Assembly (NCBI RefSeq): GCF_039529775.1
Contig: NZ_BAAANL010000002.1
Location: 1-64,000, forward strand
Direction of reading: 5' to 3'
DNA length: 64,000 nucleotides
From: Myceligenerans crystallogenes
GTDB lineage: Bacteria; Actinomycetota; Actinomycetes; Actinomycetales; Cellulomonadaceae
Under the pieces are notes generated by a model that ran no database searches, had not been told where the DNA came from, and saw nothing but the letters and a program-made list of their open reading frames with translations. Of this stretch, positions 50,070 through 59,131 are shown one piece after another; position 1 is the first letter of the stretch, and each line of letters starts with the position of its first letter. Both the position numbers and the translations under genes were made by a program.

Positions 50070-51800
50070 ATGACCGACCGCGCATGGTGGCGTGACGCCG
50101 TCATCTACCAGATCTATCCCCGTTCGTTCGCCGACGCCGACGGCGACGGGACGGGCGACCTCGCGGGCATCCGCGCCCGCCTGACCTACCTGCGTGACCT
50201 CGGCGCCGACGCCGTCTGGTACACCCCGTGGTACGCGTCGCCGCTGGCCGACGGCGGGTACGACGTCGCCGACTACCGCGCGATCGACCCCGTCTTCGGC
50301 GACCTCGCCGAGGCCGAGGCGCTCATCGCCGAGGCGCGCGACCTGGGGATCCGCACGATCGTCGACGTCGTCCCCAACCACGTCTCCAGCGAGCACCCGT
50401 GGTTCCGCGCCGCGCTCGCGGCGCCGCCCGGCTCGCCCGAGCGGGACCGCTTCTGGTTCCGCGACGGCGGCGGCCCGGACGGCGCCGCGATGCCGACGAG
50501 CTGGGTCTCCAGCTTCCAGGGCACCACCTGGACCCGCACCACGAACCCGGACGGCACGCCCGGCCAGTGGTACCTGCACCTGTTCACCCCGCAGCAGCCG
50601 GACCTGAACTGGGAGAACGCGGACGTCCGGGCAGAGCACGAGGCGGTGCTGCGCTTCTGGTTCGACCGCGGCGCGGCCGGCATCCGCATCGACTCCGCCG
50701 CCCTGCCGGTCAAGGACCCGGCCCTGCCGGAGGTCCCGGGGACGTGGGGCCCGGGGGAGCACCCCCACCTGGACCGCGACGGCCTGCACGACATCTACCG
50801 CGGCTGGCGCGCGGTCGCGGACTCCTACGGCGCCAGGGGCGGTGCCGCGGACGACGGCGCCGCCGGGGGCGGCAGCCGGGACGGCGGCGTCGCGGCTGGT
50901 CGCACGGACGGCACCGGGGACGACGAACGCGTCCTGGTCGGCGAGGTCTGGCTCCCGGACGCCGAGCGCTTCGCCCGCTACCTGCGCCCCGACGAGATGC
51001 ACACCGCCTTCAACTTCGACTTCATGACGCGGCCCTGGCACGCCAAGGAACTGCGCGAGTCCATCACCCGCACCCTGGACGCGCACGCCCCGGTCGGCGC
51101 GCCGCCCACCTGGGTGCTGTCCAACCACGACGTCACCCGCCCCGTCACGCGCTACGGCCGCGAGGACTCCTCGTTCGACTTCGCCGCCAAGCGCTTCGGC
51201 ACGCCCACCGACCTGGAGCTCGGCACCCGCCGCGCCCGCGCCGCGGCCCTGCTCACCGGCGCGCTGCCCGGCAGCCTGTACGTCTACCAGGGCGACGAGC
51301 TCGGCCTGCCGGAGGCCGACGTCCCGCGCGGCGCCATCCAGGACCCGATGCACTTCCGGTCCGGCGGCGTCGACCCCGGCCGCGACGGTTGCCGCGTCCC
51401 GCTCCCGTGGGCGGCGTCGGGCCCGAGCTGCGGCTTCGGCCCGGACGACGGCGCCGCCCCCTGGCTGCCGCAGCCGGACGGCTGGTCCGCGTACGCGGCT
51501 GACCGCCAGGCCGCCGACCCCGCCTCGATGCTCACCCTCTACCGCACGATGATCGCGGCCCGCCGCGCCGAGCCCGGCCTGCGCGACGACGCGTTCGCCT
51601 GGCTCGCCCTGCCCGGCCTGGACGACGACGCCCCCGTCCTCGCCTTCACCCGCGGCGTCGGCTTCGCCTGCGTGGTCAACCTCGGCCCCGAGGCCCTGGC
51701 CCTCCCGCCCGGCGCCGAGGTGATCCTCGCCAGCGCCCCGCTCGGCGGCGGCGCCGTCGTCCCCGCCGACACGGCGGTCTGGTACCGCCGGCAGGACTGA
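50070..51800 (+). CDS. GH13 alpha-glucosidase
   Basis: 576 residues. GH13 regions: DAVIYQIYPRSFADADGDGT, DVVPNHVSSEHPWF, GIRIDSAALPVKDP (nucleophile Asp), VLVGEVWLPDAERF (acid Glu) and VLSNHDVTRPVTRYG. The QIYPRSF start and QPDLNWENADVR segment match oligo-1,6-glucosidase/alpha-glucosidases (GH13_23/30). A disordered 40-residue Gly-rich insertion lies before the acid Glu strand. No signal peptide, so cytoplasmic hydrolysis of imported alpha-glucosides. The ATG is 97 bases after the LacI stop. Confidence 0.92.
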   Translation: MTDRAWWRDAVIYQIYPRSFADADGDGTGDLAGIRARLTYLRDLGADAVWYTPWYASPLADGGYDVADYRAIDPVFGDLAEAEALIAEARDLGIRTIVDVVPNHVSSEHPWFRAALAAPPGSPERDRFWFRDGGGPDGAAMPTSWVSSFQGTTWTRTTNPDGTPGQWYLHLFTPQQPDLNWENADVRAEHEAVLRFWFDRGAAGIRIDSAALPVKDPALPEVPGTWGPGEHPHLDRDGLHDIYRGWRAVADSYGARGGAADDGAAGGGSRDGGVAAGRTDGTGDDERVLVGEVWLPDAERFARYLRPDEMHTAFNFDFMTRPWHAKELRESITRTLDAHAPVGAPPTWVLSNHDVTRPVTRYGREDSSFDFAAKRFGTPTDLELGTRRARAAALLTGALPGSLYVYQGDELGLPEADVPRGAIQDPMHFRSGGVDPGRDGCRVPLPWAASGPSCGFGPDDGAAPWLPQPDGWSAYAADRQAADPASMLTLYRTMIAARRAEPGLRDDAFAWLALPGLDDDAPVLAFTRGVGFACVVNLGPEALALPPGAEVILASAPLGGGAVVPADTAVWYRRQD

Positions 51801-51860
51801 CCCGCACCCTCCCGGTCCCCCCGGTTTCCCCCCGCAGTTCCAGCTCAACGAGGAGTGATG

Positions 51861-53264
51861 ATGACGTCACGCAAGCACCCCCGCAGGGCGGTCGCCGCCC
51901 TGGCGGCCCTGACCGCCGCCGGCCTCGCGGCCTGTTCCGGCGGCGGCGAGCCGCTCACGCCCGACGACGCCGAGGCGCTCGCCGACGAGAAGGTGACCAT
52001 CCAGGTCGCGATGGACGAGGGCCTGGAGCCCGACGCCGTCGAGGCCTTCGAGGCCCGCGCCGACGAGTTCATGGCGGCCAACCCGAACATCACCGTCGAG
52101 GCCCAGGAGTACACCTGGACCGGCACCACGTTCGCCGCGGACCTGGCCGGCGGCACGCTGCCCGACGTGTTCACCGTGCCGTTCACGGACGGCCGCGGCC
52201 TCATCGAGCGGCAGCAGATCGCCGACATCTCCGGCCTGATCGCCGAGCTGCCGTACGCGGGCAGCTTCAACGAGACGGTGGCCGCCGCCGGCCAGTCCGC
52301 CGACGGCGCCCAGTGGGCCGTGCCGATCGCGGCCTACGGCCAGGGCATCCACTACAACCGGGCCCTGTTCGAGGAGGCCGGGCTCGACCCCGACGTCCCG
52401 CCCGCCACCTGGGACGAGGTCCGCGAGGCGGCGAGGACGATCAGCGAGGAGACGGGCGAGACCGGCTTCGCGATGATGACGTCGTCGAACACCGGCGGCT
52501 GGATCCTGACGACCCTCGTGTACGCGCTGGGCGGCCGCGGCGAGGAGGTGAGCGAGGGCGGCGACGCGCCGGTGGTGACCGCCACGATCGACACCCCCGA
52601 GTACCGCCAGGCCCTGGAGTACCTGCGGGCCATGCGCTGGGAGGACGACTCCATGGGCGACAACTTCCTGCACGACTGGGCCACCAGCCACGCGGACTTC
52701 GGCGCCGGGAAGATCGGCATGTTCGTCTCCGGCGGCGGCGACTACGGCAACCTCGTCACGCAGAACGCGATGAACCCCGACGACTACGGCGTCACCGTGC
52801 TGCCGCTGGAGGGCGACGACGCCGCCGTGCTCGGCGGCGGCACCCTCGCCGCCGTCAGCGCCAAGGCCACCCCGGCCGAGCAGGCCGCGGCCGTGCGGTG
52901 GATCGACTTCTACTTCATGGGCAAGCTGACCACGCAGGAGGGCGCGGTGGCCGACGCCGAGGCGCTGGCCGCGCAGGACCAGCCGGTCGGCGCGCCCGTG
53001 CTGCCGGTGTTCGACAAGGCCACCTACGACCGGACGCAGGAGTGGATCGCGGGCCGGATCAACGTGCCCCTGGAGCAGTTCGCGCCGTACACGGCCGCGA
53101 TCTACGACCAGCCGCTGGCCCCGGAACCGCCGTCGGCCACGCAGGACCTGTACGCGACCCTCGACCCGGTGGTGCAGGCCGTGCTCACCGACGAGGACGC
53201 GGACGTCGCGACGCTGCTCGGCGACGCCGAGAAGCAGGTCCAGACCCTGATCGACCGGAGCTGA
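51861..53264 (+). CDS. Sugar ABC transporter substrate-binding lipoprotein
   Basis: 467 residues. Lipobox LAACSGGG near residue 25; the mature part is a type-1 extracellular solute-binding fold (LPDVFTVPFTDGRGLIERQQ, YGQGIHYNRALFEEAGLDPD). AACGAGGAG upstream fits the ATG at 51861 best among three consecutive candidates. First gene of a complete MalEFG-type importer behind the alpha-glucosidase, so alpha-gluco-oligosaccharides (nigero- or isomalto-type) are the likely ligand. Confidence 0.92.
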   Translation: MTSRKHPRRAVAALAALTAAGLAACSGGGEPLTPDDAEALADEKVTIQVAMDEGLEPDAVEAFEARADEFMAANPNITVEAQEYTWTGTTFAADLAGGTLPDVFTVPFTDGRGLIERQQIADISGLIAELPYAGSFNETVAAAGQSADGAQWAVPIAAYGQGIHYNRALFEEAGLDPDVPPATWDEVREAARTISEETGETGFAMMTSSNTGGWILTTLVYALGGRGEEVSEGGDAPVVTATIDTPEYRQALEYLRAMRWEDDSMGDNFLHDWATSHADFGAGKIGMFVSGGGDYGNLVTQNAMNPDDYGVTVLPLEGDDAAVLGGGTLAAVSAKATPAEQAAAVRWIDFYFMGKLTTQEGAVADAEALAAQDQPVGAPVLPVFDKATYDRTQEWIAGRINVPLEQFAPYTAAIYDQPLAPEPPSATQDLYATLDPVVQAVLTDEDADVATLLGDAEKQVQTLIDRS

Positions 53265-53267
53265 TCC

Positions 53268-54233
53268 ATGGCGTCCACCCTCGCCGCGGGGCCGGTCCGG
53301 AGCGGGACGTCCGCTCCGGGCCGGCCCCGGCCGCCCGCGCCGCGCGGCCGGGCCGCGTCGCTCCGCCGCCGCGGCGGGCTCTCCACCCTCGTGATCGCGC
53401 TGCCCCTGCTGCTGTGCTTCGGGCTGTTCTCCTGGTTCCCGATCGTGCGCGCGGTCGTGATGAGCGTCCAGTTCACCAACCTCGTCGCGCCGCCGGAGTT
53501 CGTGGGGCCGGACAACTTCACCTACGTGCTCGCGGACCCGCTGCTGCCCGTCGCCGTGCGGAACACCCTGTGGTTCGCGGTGCTCGCCCTGGTGTTCGGC
53601 TACCCGCTGCCGCTGGCCGCGGCCGTGGCGATGAGCGAGGTGCGCAGGCTGCCCGGGATGTTCGCGGCGCTGGCCTACCTCCCCGTCGTCGTGCCGCCCG
53701 TCGTGGCCGTCCTGCTGTGGAAGACCTTCTACGGCGCCTCCGGCACCGGCGTGTTCAACACGATCGCCGGCTGGTTCGGCGCGGGCCCGTTCCCGTGGCT
53801 GCAGGACCCCGCCTGGGCGATGCCCTCGCTCGTGCTGGAGGCCACGTGGGCCGCCGCGGGCGGCACCGTCATCATCTACCTCGCCGCCCTCAAGGGCGTC
53901 GCCCCCGAGCTGTACGACGCCGCCGAGGTCGACGGCGCCGGGATCTGGCGCAAGATCTGGCACGTCACCCTGCCGCAGCTGCGCGGCGTCCTGTTCGTCA
54001 CGCTGATCCTGCAGGTCATCGGGACCTCGCAGGTGTTCACCGAGCCGTACCTGTTCACCGGCGGCGGCCCCGCGAACTCCACCACCACGATCCTGCTGAT
54101 GATCTACAACTACGCGTTCGGCGGCCGCGGGGACTACGGGGCGGCCACCGCGCTCAGCCTCCTGCTCGCCGTCGTCCTCGCGATCCTGTCCGCGATCTAC
54201 TTCCGCCTGACCCGACGCTGGAGCACGACATGA
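53268..54233 (+). CDS. Sugar ABC transporter permease (MalF/UgpA type)
   Basis: 321 residues with six TM segments after a Pro/Arg-rich cytoplasmic N-terminus. The EAA loop appears as ELYDAAEVDGAGIWRKIWHV, the contact site for the ATPase. No cognate ATPase gene is nearby, so a shared MsiK-type ATPase probably energises it. Overlaps the next permease by ATGA. Confidence 0.93.
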   Translation: MASTLAAGPVRSGTSAPGRPRPPAPRGRAASLRRRGGLSTLVIALPLLLCFGLFSWFPIVRAVVMSVQFTNLVAPPEFVGPDNFTYVLADPLLPVAVRNTLWFAVLALVFGYPLPLAAAVAMSEVRRLPGMFAALAYLPVVVPPVVAVLLWKTFYGASGTGVFNTIAGWFGAGPFPWLQDPAWAMPSLVLEATWAAAGGTVIIYLAALKGVAPELYDAAEVDGAGIWRKIWHVTLPQLRGVLFVTLILQVIGTSQVFTEPYLFTGGGPANSTTTILLMIYNYAFGGRGDYGAATALSLLLAVVLAILSAIYFRLTRRWSTT

Positions 54234-55147
54234 CCGGCCGCACGCGCACCACCCCGAAGGCGCCGGACCCCGCCGACCGCGGCATCGTCTCCGACGCCGA
54301 TCTGCGCCGCCCCGGCATCCGGTACGGCCTGCGCGCCGTGCACGGGCTCCTGCTCGCCGCGCTCCTGGTGACCGGCCTCGGGCCCGTCCTGTGGCTGGCC
54401 AAGGCCGCGGTCACCCCCACCCAGGACACCCTGCGCACCCCGCTGGCGGTCTTTCCCCACGGCATCGACCTCGCCAACCTCGCCGAGGCCTGGACGCGGT
54501 TCGACATCGACCTGCACTTCGTCAACACCCTCTGGCTCGCGCTCGGCTCCTGGGCCGTGCAGCTCCTCGTGGCCGTGACCGGGGGCTACGTGCTGTCCGT
54601 GCTGCGGCCCTGGTACGCGCGCATCCTGAACTGGCTGGTGCTGTCCACCCTGTTCGTGCCGGCCGTCGTGCTGCTCGTCCCGCTCTACCTCACCGTGCTC
54701 GACGTGCCCGGCCTGCACGTCTCCCTCGTCAACACCTTCTGGGCCGTCTGGCTGCCCGCCGGCGCGAACGCGTTCAACGTGCTGCTCGTGACCCGCTTCT
54801 TCGACGGCCTGCCCCGCGAGGTGTTCGAGGCCGCCCGGGTCGACGGCGCCGGGCCCTTCCGGCTCGGCTGGTCGATCGTGCTGCCCATGTCCCGGCCCGT
54901 CCTCGGCGTCGTCTCCGTCCTCGCGTTCGTCACCGCGTGGAAGGACTTCCTGTGGCCGTTGCTCGTGCTGCGCGACCAGGCGGTGCAGCCGCTGTCCGTG
55001 CGGCTGCCCGCCCTGCAGGACTACGTCGAGCTCGAAGTCCTTCTCGCGGCGCTCGCGGTCAGCACCGTCATCCCGGTCCTGATCTTCCTGCTGTTCCAGA
55101 GACTGTTCCTGGACGGCGCCGGGATATCCGGGGCGGTCAAGGGCTGA
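54230..55147 (+). CDS. Sugar ABC transporter permease (MalG/UgpE type)
   Basis: 305 residues. Six TM segments; EAA loop EVFEAARVDGAGPFRLGWSI; C-terminal VLIFLLFQRLFLDGAGISGAVKG is the conserved MalG-type end. Partners the preceding MalF-type permease. The next gene is on the opposite strand, with three bases between the stops. Confidence 0.93.
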   Translation: MTGRTRTTPKAPDPADRGIVSDADLRRPGIRYGLRAVHGLLLAALLVTGLGPVLWLAKAAVTPTQDTLRTPLAVFPHGIDLANLAEAWTRFDIDLHFVNTLWLALGSWAVQLLVAVTGGYVLSVLRPWYARILNWLVLSTLFVPAVVLLVPLYLTVLDVPGLHVSLVNTFWAVWLPAGANAFNVLLVTRFFDGLPREVFEAARVDGAGPFRLGWSIVLPMSRPVLGVVSVLAFVTAWKDFLWPLLVLRDQAVQPLSVRLPALQDYVELEVLLAALAVSTVIPVLIFLLFQRLFLDGAGISGAVKG

Positions 55148-55149
55148 GG

Positions 55150-56916
55150 TCAGCCGGCCTGGGTCTCGTGGAGGGTCGCGTAGCGGCCCGCGCGGGACAG
55201 CAGGTCGTCGTGGGAGCCGTGCTCGACGACGCGGCCGTGCTCCAGCACGATGATGCGGTCCGCCTGCCGGATCGTGGAGAGGCGGTGGGCGACCACGAGG
55301 GTCGTGCGGCCCCGCATGAGGCGGCCGAGCGCCTCCTTGACCAGGGTCTCCGACTCGGTGTCCAGGGCGCTGGTCGCCTCGTCGAGCAGCAGGACGCGCG
55401 GGTCGCGCACGAGCGCGCGGGCGATGGCGATGCGCTGCCGCTGCCCGCCGGACAGCCGCGCCCCGCGCTCGCCGACCACCGTGTCCCAGCCCCTGGGCAG
55501 CTCGTCGACGAACTCCAGCGCGTTGGCGTCCCGCAGCGCGGCGCGCACGACGTCGTCGGACGCGTCCGGGATGCCGTACGTGACGTTCTCGCGGATCGTG
55601 CCCTCGAACAGGACGGACTCCTGCGGGACGACGGACACGTGCCGCCGCACGGTGCGCAGGTCCAGCTCCTGGGCGTCGGCGCCGTCCACGAGCAGGCGGC
55701 CCGACGTCGGGCGGATGAAGCCGAGCACCAGGTTGAGCAGCGTGGACTTGCCGGATCCGGAGGATCCGACGAACGCGACGGTCTCGCCGGGGGCGATGGT
55801 GAGGTTCACGTCGGCGAGGGCGTCGTCGTCGGCGTCGGGGTACCGGTGGTGCACGTGCTCGAGCGTCAGCTCGCCGACGACGCCGTCGACGGCGCGGCGG
55901 CCCGCGTTCTCCTCGAGGTCGGGCTCCTCCAGGACCTCGGCGACGGACCGCAGGGACTCGGTGCCGCGGGCGGCGACCGGGATGAGCATGAGCAGCTGGG
56001 CCAGGCCCTGGGTCAGGAGCGCGAAGTAGCTGGACAGCAGCACCACCTCGCCGGGCGTGATCGGCAGGAACCCGGTCAGGGCGAAGATGGCGGCCAGGGC
56101 CAGGCAGGCGACGCCGAGCAGCTGCATCGAGACCCAGGAGAACGAGGCGACGCGGCCGTTGAGCATGTCCAGGTGCAGGCCGGCGCGGCGCAGGCCGTCG
56201 GCGCCGGCGGCGAGGCGGGAGACGGCGGTCTGCTCCAGGCCGTGCGCGCGGGTGATCGGGATGAGCGAGGCCATCTCGCCCACGCGGGACGCGAAGCCCT
56301 CGACCTCGCGGCGGAACTGCTCGTTCCGGTCCCGGGAGCTGCGGGCCGTGGCCCACCGCATGCCGAGGGCGAGCGGGACCGCCAGCAGGTACACCGGCAG
56401 GAACTCGGGGACCTTGAGCGCGGTCATCGTCACCGCGCCGGCCAGCACCATCGCCGAGGAGAGCACGGGATGGGTGACCTGCTGGAGCATGACCTCGATG
56501 TTCTCGACGTCGCGCACCACCTTGGACTGCACCACCGAGGAGCTGGCCCGCGTGTGGTACCCGATCGAGAGGCTCTGCAGGCGGGCGGCCAGAGCGTTGC
56601 GCAGCAGCGCGCCGGTGTCGCGCACGACGGTCATGAAGTGGCGCGTGTAGACCAGATGGTTGGGGATGTTCTGCAGCAGCAGGACGGCGGCGACGCCGAA
56701 CCAGATCAGCACGCCCTGCACGCTGCCGCCCGTGGCCACGATGTCGATCACCGCCGCGGTGATCACCGGGAGGAACCACATGGGGACCTCCTTGGCCGTG
56801 AACGCGGCGATCGCCAGGGACATCCGGCCGGGACGGCGGGCGAGGAGGCGGAGGATCGAGCGGGTGGGGTGAGCGCTGTCGATGCGGACGTCGGTGGTAA
56901 GCGCTTTCTGGGCCAT
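55150..56916 (-). CDS. ABC exporter, fused membrane and ATPase domains (MdlB/MsbA type)
   Basis: 588 residues. Six-helix ABC_membrane domain then an ATPase with Walker A GSSGSGKSTLL, signature LSGGQRQRIAIARAL, Walker B VLLLDEATSALD and H-loop VVAHRLST. Works as a homodimer (or with a partner not seen here) to export a lipid, peptide or drug. Substrate unknown. It is transcribed alone, toward the sugar permease. Confidence 0.92.
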   Translation of the reverse strand: MAQKALTTDVRIDSAHPTRSILRLLARRPGRMSLAIAAFTAKEVPMWFLPVITAAVIDIVATGGSVQGVLIWFGVAAVLLLQNIPNHLVYTRHFMTVVRDTGALLRNALAARLQSLSIGYHTRASSSVVQSKVVRDVENIEVMLQQVTHPVLSSAMVLAGAVTMTALKVPEFLPVYLLAVPLALGMRWATARSSRDRNEQFRREVEGFASRVGEMASLIPITRAHGLEQTAVSRLAAGADGLRRAGLHLDMLNGRVASFSWVSMQLLGVACLALAAIFALTGFLPITPGEVVLLSSYFALLTQGLAQLLMLIPVAARGTESLRSVAEVLEEPDLEENAGRRAVDGVVGELTLEHVHHRYPDADDDALADVNLTIAPGETVAFVGSSGSGKSTLLNLVLGFIRPTSGRLLVDGADAQELDLRTVRRHVSVVPQESVLFEGTIRENVTYGIPDASDDVVRAALRDANALEFVDELPRGWDTVVGERGARLSGGQRQRIAIARALVRDPRVLLLDEATSALDTESETLVKEALGRLMRGRTTLVVAHRLSTIRQADRIIVLEHGRVVEHGSHDDLLSRAGRYATLHETQAG

Positions 56917-57014
56917 GCGGGAAATGCTACGGCGTGGGCGGGCGCCGCATCGAATCGTTCTGAGGCGCCTTGCCGAGTGGCGTGGGACACATTGCCGCCG
57001 GGCGGGAAGATAGT

Positions 57015-57024
57015 TGAACGTTCA
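57015..57024. promoter_or_regulatory. Palindrome upstream of the FMN reductase
   Basis: TGAACGTTCA, a perfect 10-base palindrome 17 bases before the reductase start; a candidate MarR/TetR-type operator. Confidence 0.35.
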
Positions 57025-57040
57025 GCGAGTTGCGAGGGGT

Positions 57041-57592
57041 ATGACAACTCGCAAGATCGGCATCGTCGTCAGCTCGTCCCGCCCCACCCGGATCGGCCAC
57101 AAGGTCGCGGGCTGGGTGCACGCGCAGGCCCCCGAGGGCGCCGACGTCGACCTCATCGACCTGGCCGAGGTCGGCCTGCCGCACCTCGCCGACCCCGAGA
57201 CGCCGCGCTCGGGCAACTACGCCGAGCCCAGCACCATCGCGTGGGCCGAGAAGATCCGCTCGTACGACGGCCTCGTGATCACGACCCCCGAGTACAACGG
57301 CGGCTACCCGGCCATCCTGAAGAACGCGATCGACACCCTGTTCGCGGAGTGGAACGGCCTGCCGGTCGGCGTCGTCGGCTACGGCTGGGGTGCCGGGGCC
57401 GACGCCGCCCGTCAGCTCGGCGAGGTGCTCGCCCGCGTCGAGGCCGTCGTGCTGCCCGGCCCGGGCCTGAAGTTCGGCGAGGCCCTCACCCCCGAGGGCG
57501 AGTTCCTGGAGGCCGCCCCGGCCGCCGCGGCCGCCGCCCTCTTCGAGCAGATCGCGGCCGCCGCCCAGGACAAGGCTCCGGCCCCCGCCTGA
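57041..57592 (+). CDS. NADPH-dependent FMN reductase (flavodoxin-like)
   Basis: 183 residues. IGIVVSSSRPTRIGHKVAGW is the FMN-phosphate loop (SxRxxR...), and TPEYNGGYPAILKNAIDTLF the second flavin loop (TPEYN). Reduces FMN, quinones or azo compounds. GCGAGGGG precedes the ATG. Transcribed alone; ends at a strong hairpin. Confidence 0.9.
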   Translation: MTTRKIGIVVSSSRPTRIGHKVAGWVHAQAPEGADVDLIDLAEVGLPHLADPETPRSGNYAEPSTIAWAEKIRSYDGLVITTPEYNGGYPAILKNAIDTLFAEWNGLPVGVVGYGWGAGADAARQLGEVLARVEAVVLPGPGLKFGEALTPEGEFLEAAPAAAAAALFEQIAAAAQDKAPAPA

Positions 57593-57620
57593 CCGTCCCC
57601 GCCTGACCGTCCCCGCGTCG

Positions 57621-57669
57621 CGTGCCCGCGATCCGGCGCAGCCTCCCGCTGCGCCGGATCGCGGGCACC
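57621..57669. terminator. Strong hairpin after the FMN reductase
   Basis: A perfect 21-base stem (57621-57669, around a five-base loop CTCCC) whose arms contain CCCGCGATCCGGCGCAGC. Placed 28 bases after the reductase stop. The sequence down to the next gene at 57853 shows no other feature apart from the promoter of the TelA operon. Confidence 0.65.
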
Positions 57670-57852
57670 TTGCGTCCCGGGGTTCCCGAGTGGCCGGCAA
57701 GGTCACGTGCTCGCCATGTTTGCGCAGGTCAGACGTCACTTCGAATTCAGCTTCCGGCAACCCTATTTTCCTTCCCCCGTCGGCCCGGCCGTGTCTACGC
57801 TGTGGCCACGTAGCCCGGGATCCCAGGTCCGGGCGTTGATCTTGGACGGGGC

Positions 57853-59004
57853 ATGACATCAACCACCAGGCGGGTGGCCGGGCTGGTCCTCGCCGCAGTG
57901 CTCGTCGTCGGAATCGTCGTCGCGATCGTGATCGGCCGCGGGCTCGCGGGCGGCTCCGGCCCCGGTGAGGGCGGTGACCTGCGCGTGGTGACCGGCGTCA
58001 TCGGATCGGAGAAGGAGCCCTTCTTCGACGACCCGCGGGTCAAGGCCGCGTTCGCCCGGCACGGCCTGGACGTCCGCGTCACCACGGCCGGCTCGCGGCA
58101 GATCGCCACCAGCGTCGACCTGGCCGGCGTCGACTTCGTCTCGCCGGGGTCCGCTCCCGCCCGGGACAAGCTCGTCGAGGAGACCGGCGCCGAGACGTCC
58201 CACGACCCGTTCTACACGCCGATGGCGCTCGCGAGCTGGCGGCCCATCGCCGAGCTCCTGCGGGACGCGGGCGTCGCGAAGGAGTCGGACGGCCGCTGGA
58301 CCCTCGACATGGAGCGGTACCTCGAGCTGGTCGCGGACGACACCCGCTGGGAGGACCTGGAGGGCGCCGCCGAGGCGTACCCGAGCTCCCGCTCGATCCT
58401 GGTGTCCAGCACCGACGTGCGCACGTCGAACTCCGCGGCGATGTACCTGGCGATCGCCTCCTACGTGGCCAACGGCGACAGCGTCGTCGGCGGCGCCGAG
58501 CAGGACGAGGTGCTGGACGAGCTCGCCCCGCTCTTCCTGGAGCAGGGCTACTCGGCCGACTCGTCGGAGTCCCCGTTCGAGGACTACCTCTCCCAGGGCA
58601 TCGGCTCCAAGCCGCTCGTGATGATCTACGAGGCGCAGTTCCTGGGCCGGCAGCTCGACGAGGCCACCGCCGCCGCGATCACCGACGACATGCTCCTGAT
58701 GTACCCCGAGCCGACCATCCTGTCCCGGCACGCCTTCGTCACGCTCACCGACGCGGGGGACGAGATCGGCACGCTCCTGGAGAGCGACCCCGAGCTGACC
58801 CGCCTGGTCGCGGCGCACGGCTTCCGGCCGAACGACGCCGCGGTGTTCACCGCGGTGCTCGAGGAGGCCGGGGTCGAGGCGCCGCCCGCGCCCGTCGACG
58901 TCGTCGAACCTCCGGCCTACGAGACGCTCGAGTCGATGATCGCCGAGATCGAGCAGCAGTACGACACCCCCACGCCGACCCAGCACCCCACGGCGGACCA
59001 GTGA
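57853..59004 (+). CDS. Membrane-anchored solute-binding-like protein of a TelA/vWA operon
   Basis: 383 residues. One N-terminal TM helix (VAGLVLAAVLVVGIVVAIVI) with no lipobox, then an extracellular domain with the look of a type-2 periplasmic-binding protein (VVTGVIGSEKEPFFDDPRVK, HGLDVRVTTAGSRQIATSVD, VDFVSPGSAPARDKL). A Thr/Pro-rich tail ends the protein. The fold is inferred. It heads an operon with TelA, a vWA lipoprotein and XpaC. A role as sensor or binding component of that complex is a hypothesis. Confidence 0.7.
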   Translation: MTSTTRRVAGLVLAAVLVVGIVVAIVIGRGLAGGSGPGEGGDLRVVTGVIGSEKEPFFDDPRVKAAFARHGLDVRVTTAGSRQIATSVDLAGVDFVSPGSAPARDKLVEETGAETSHDPFYTPMALASWRPIAELLRDAGVAKESDGRWTLDMERYLELVADDTRWEDLEGAAEAYPSSRSILVSSTDVRTSNSAAMYLAIASYVANGDSVVGGAEQDEVLDELAPLFLEQGYSADSSESPFEDYLSQGIGSKPLVMIYEAQFLGRQLDEATAAAITDDMLLMYPEPTILSRHAFVTLTDAGDEIGTLLESDPELTRLVAAHGFRPNDAAVFTAVLEEAGVEAPPAPVDVVEPPAYETLESMIAEIEQQYDTPTPTQHPTADQ

Positions 59005-59131
59005 GCGGGACGCCGGCCGGTCCGAACCGGCGCGGCGGCCGTCTCGCGGGCCCGCCCGAGGGCCGGCCCGCCACCGGCTCGCAGATCAGAGTCCCCACCT
59101 CGCATCCCCGCCGCACCCCCGGAGGACGACC

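Noticed and set aside
56896..56907. GTAAGCGCTTTC resembling a LacI/CcpA-type operator
   Set aside because: It lies inside the first codons of the ABC exporter gene with no sign of regulation there; probably chance.
52313..57606. Two overlapping plus-strand frames of about 944 and 1071 codons through the permease and exporter genes
   Set aside because: Both run out of frame over motif-bearing genes; only the last 305 codons of the first are real (the MalG-type permease).
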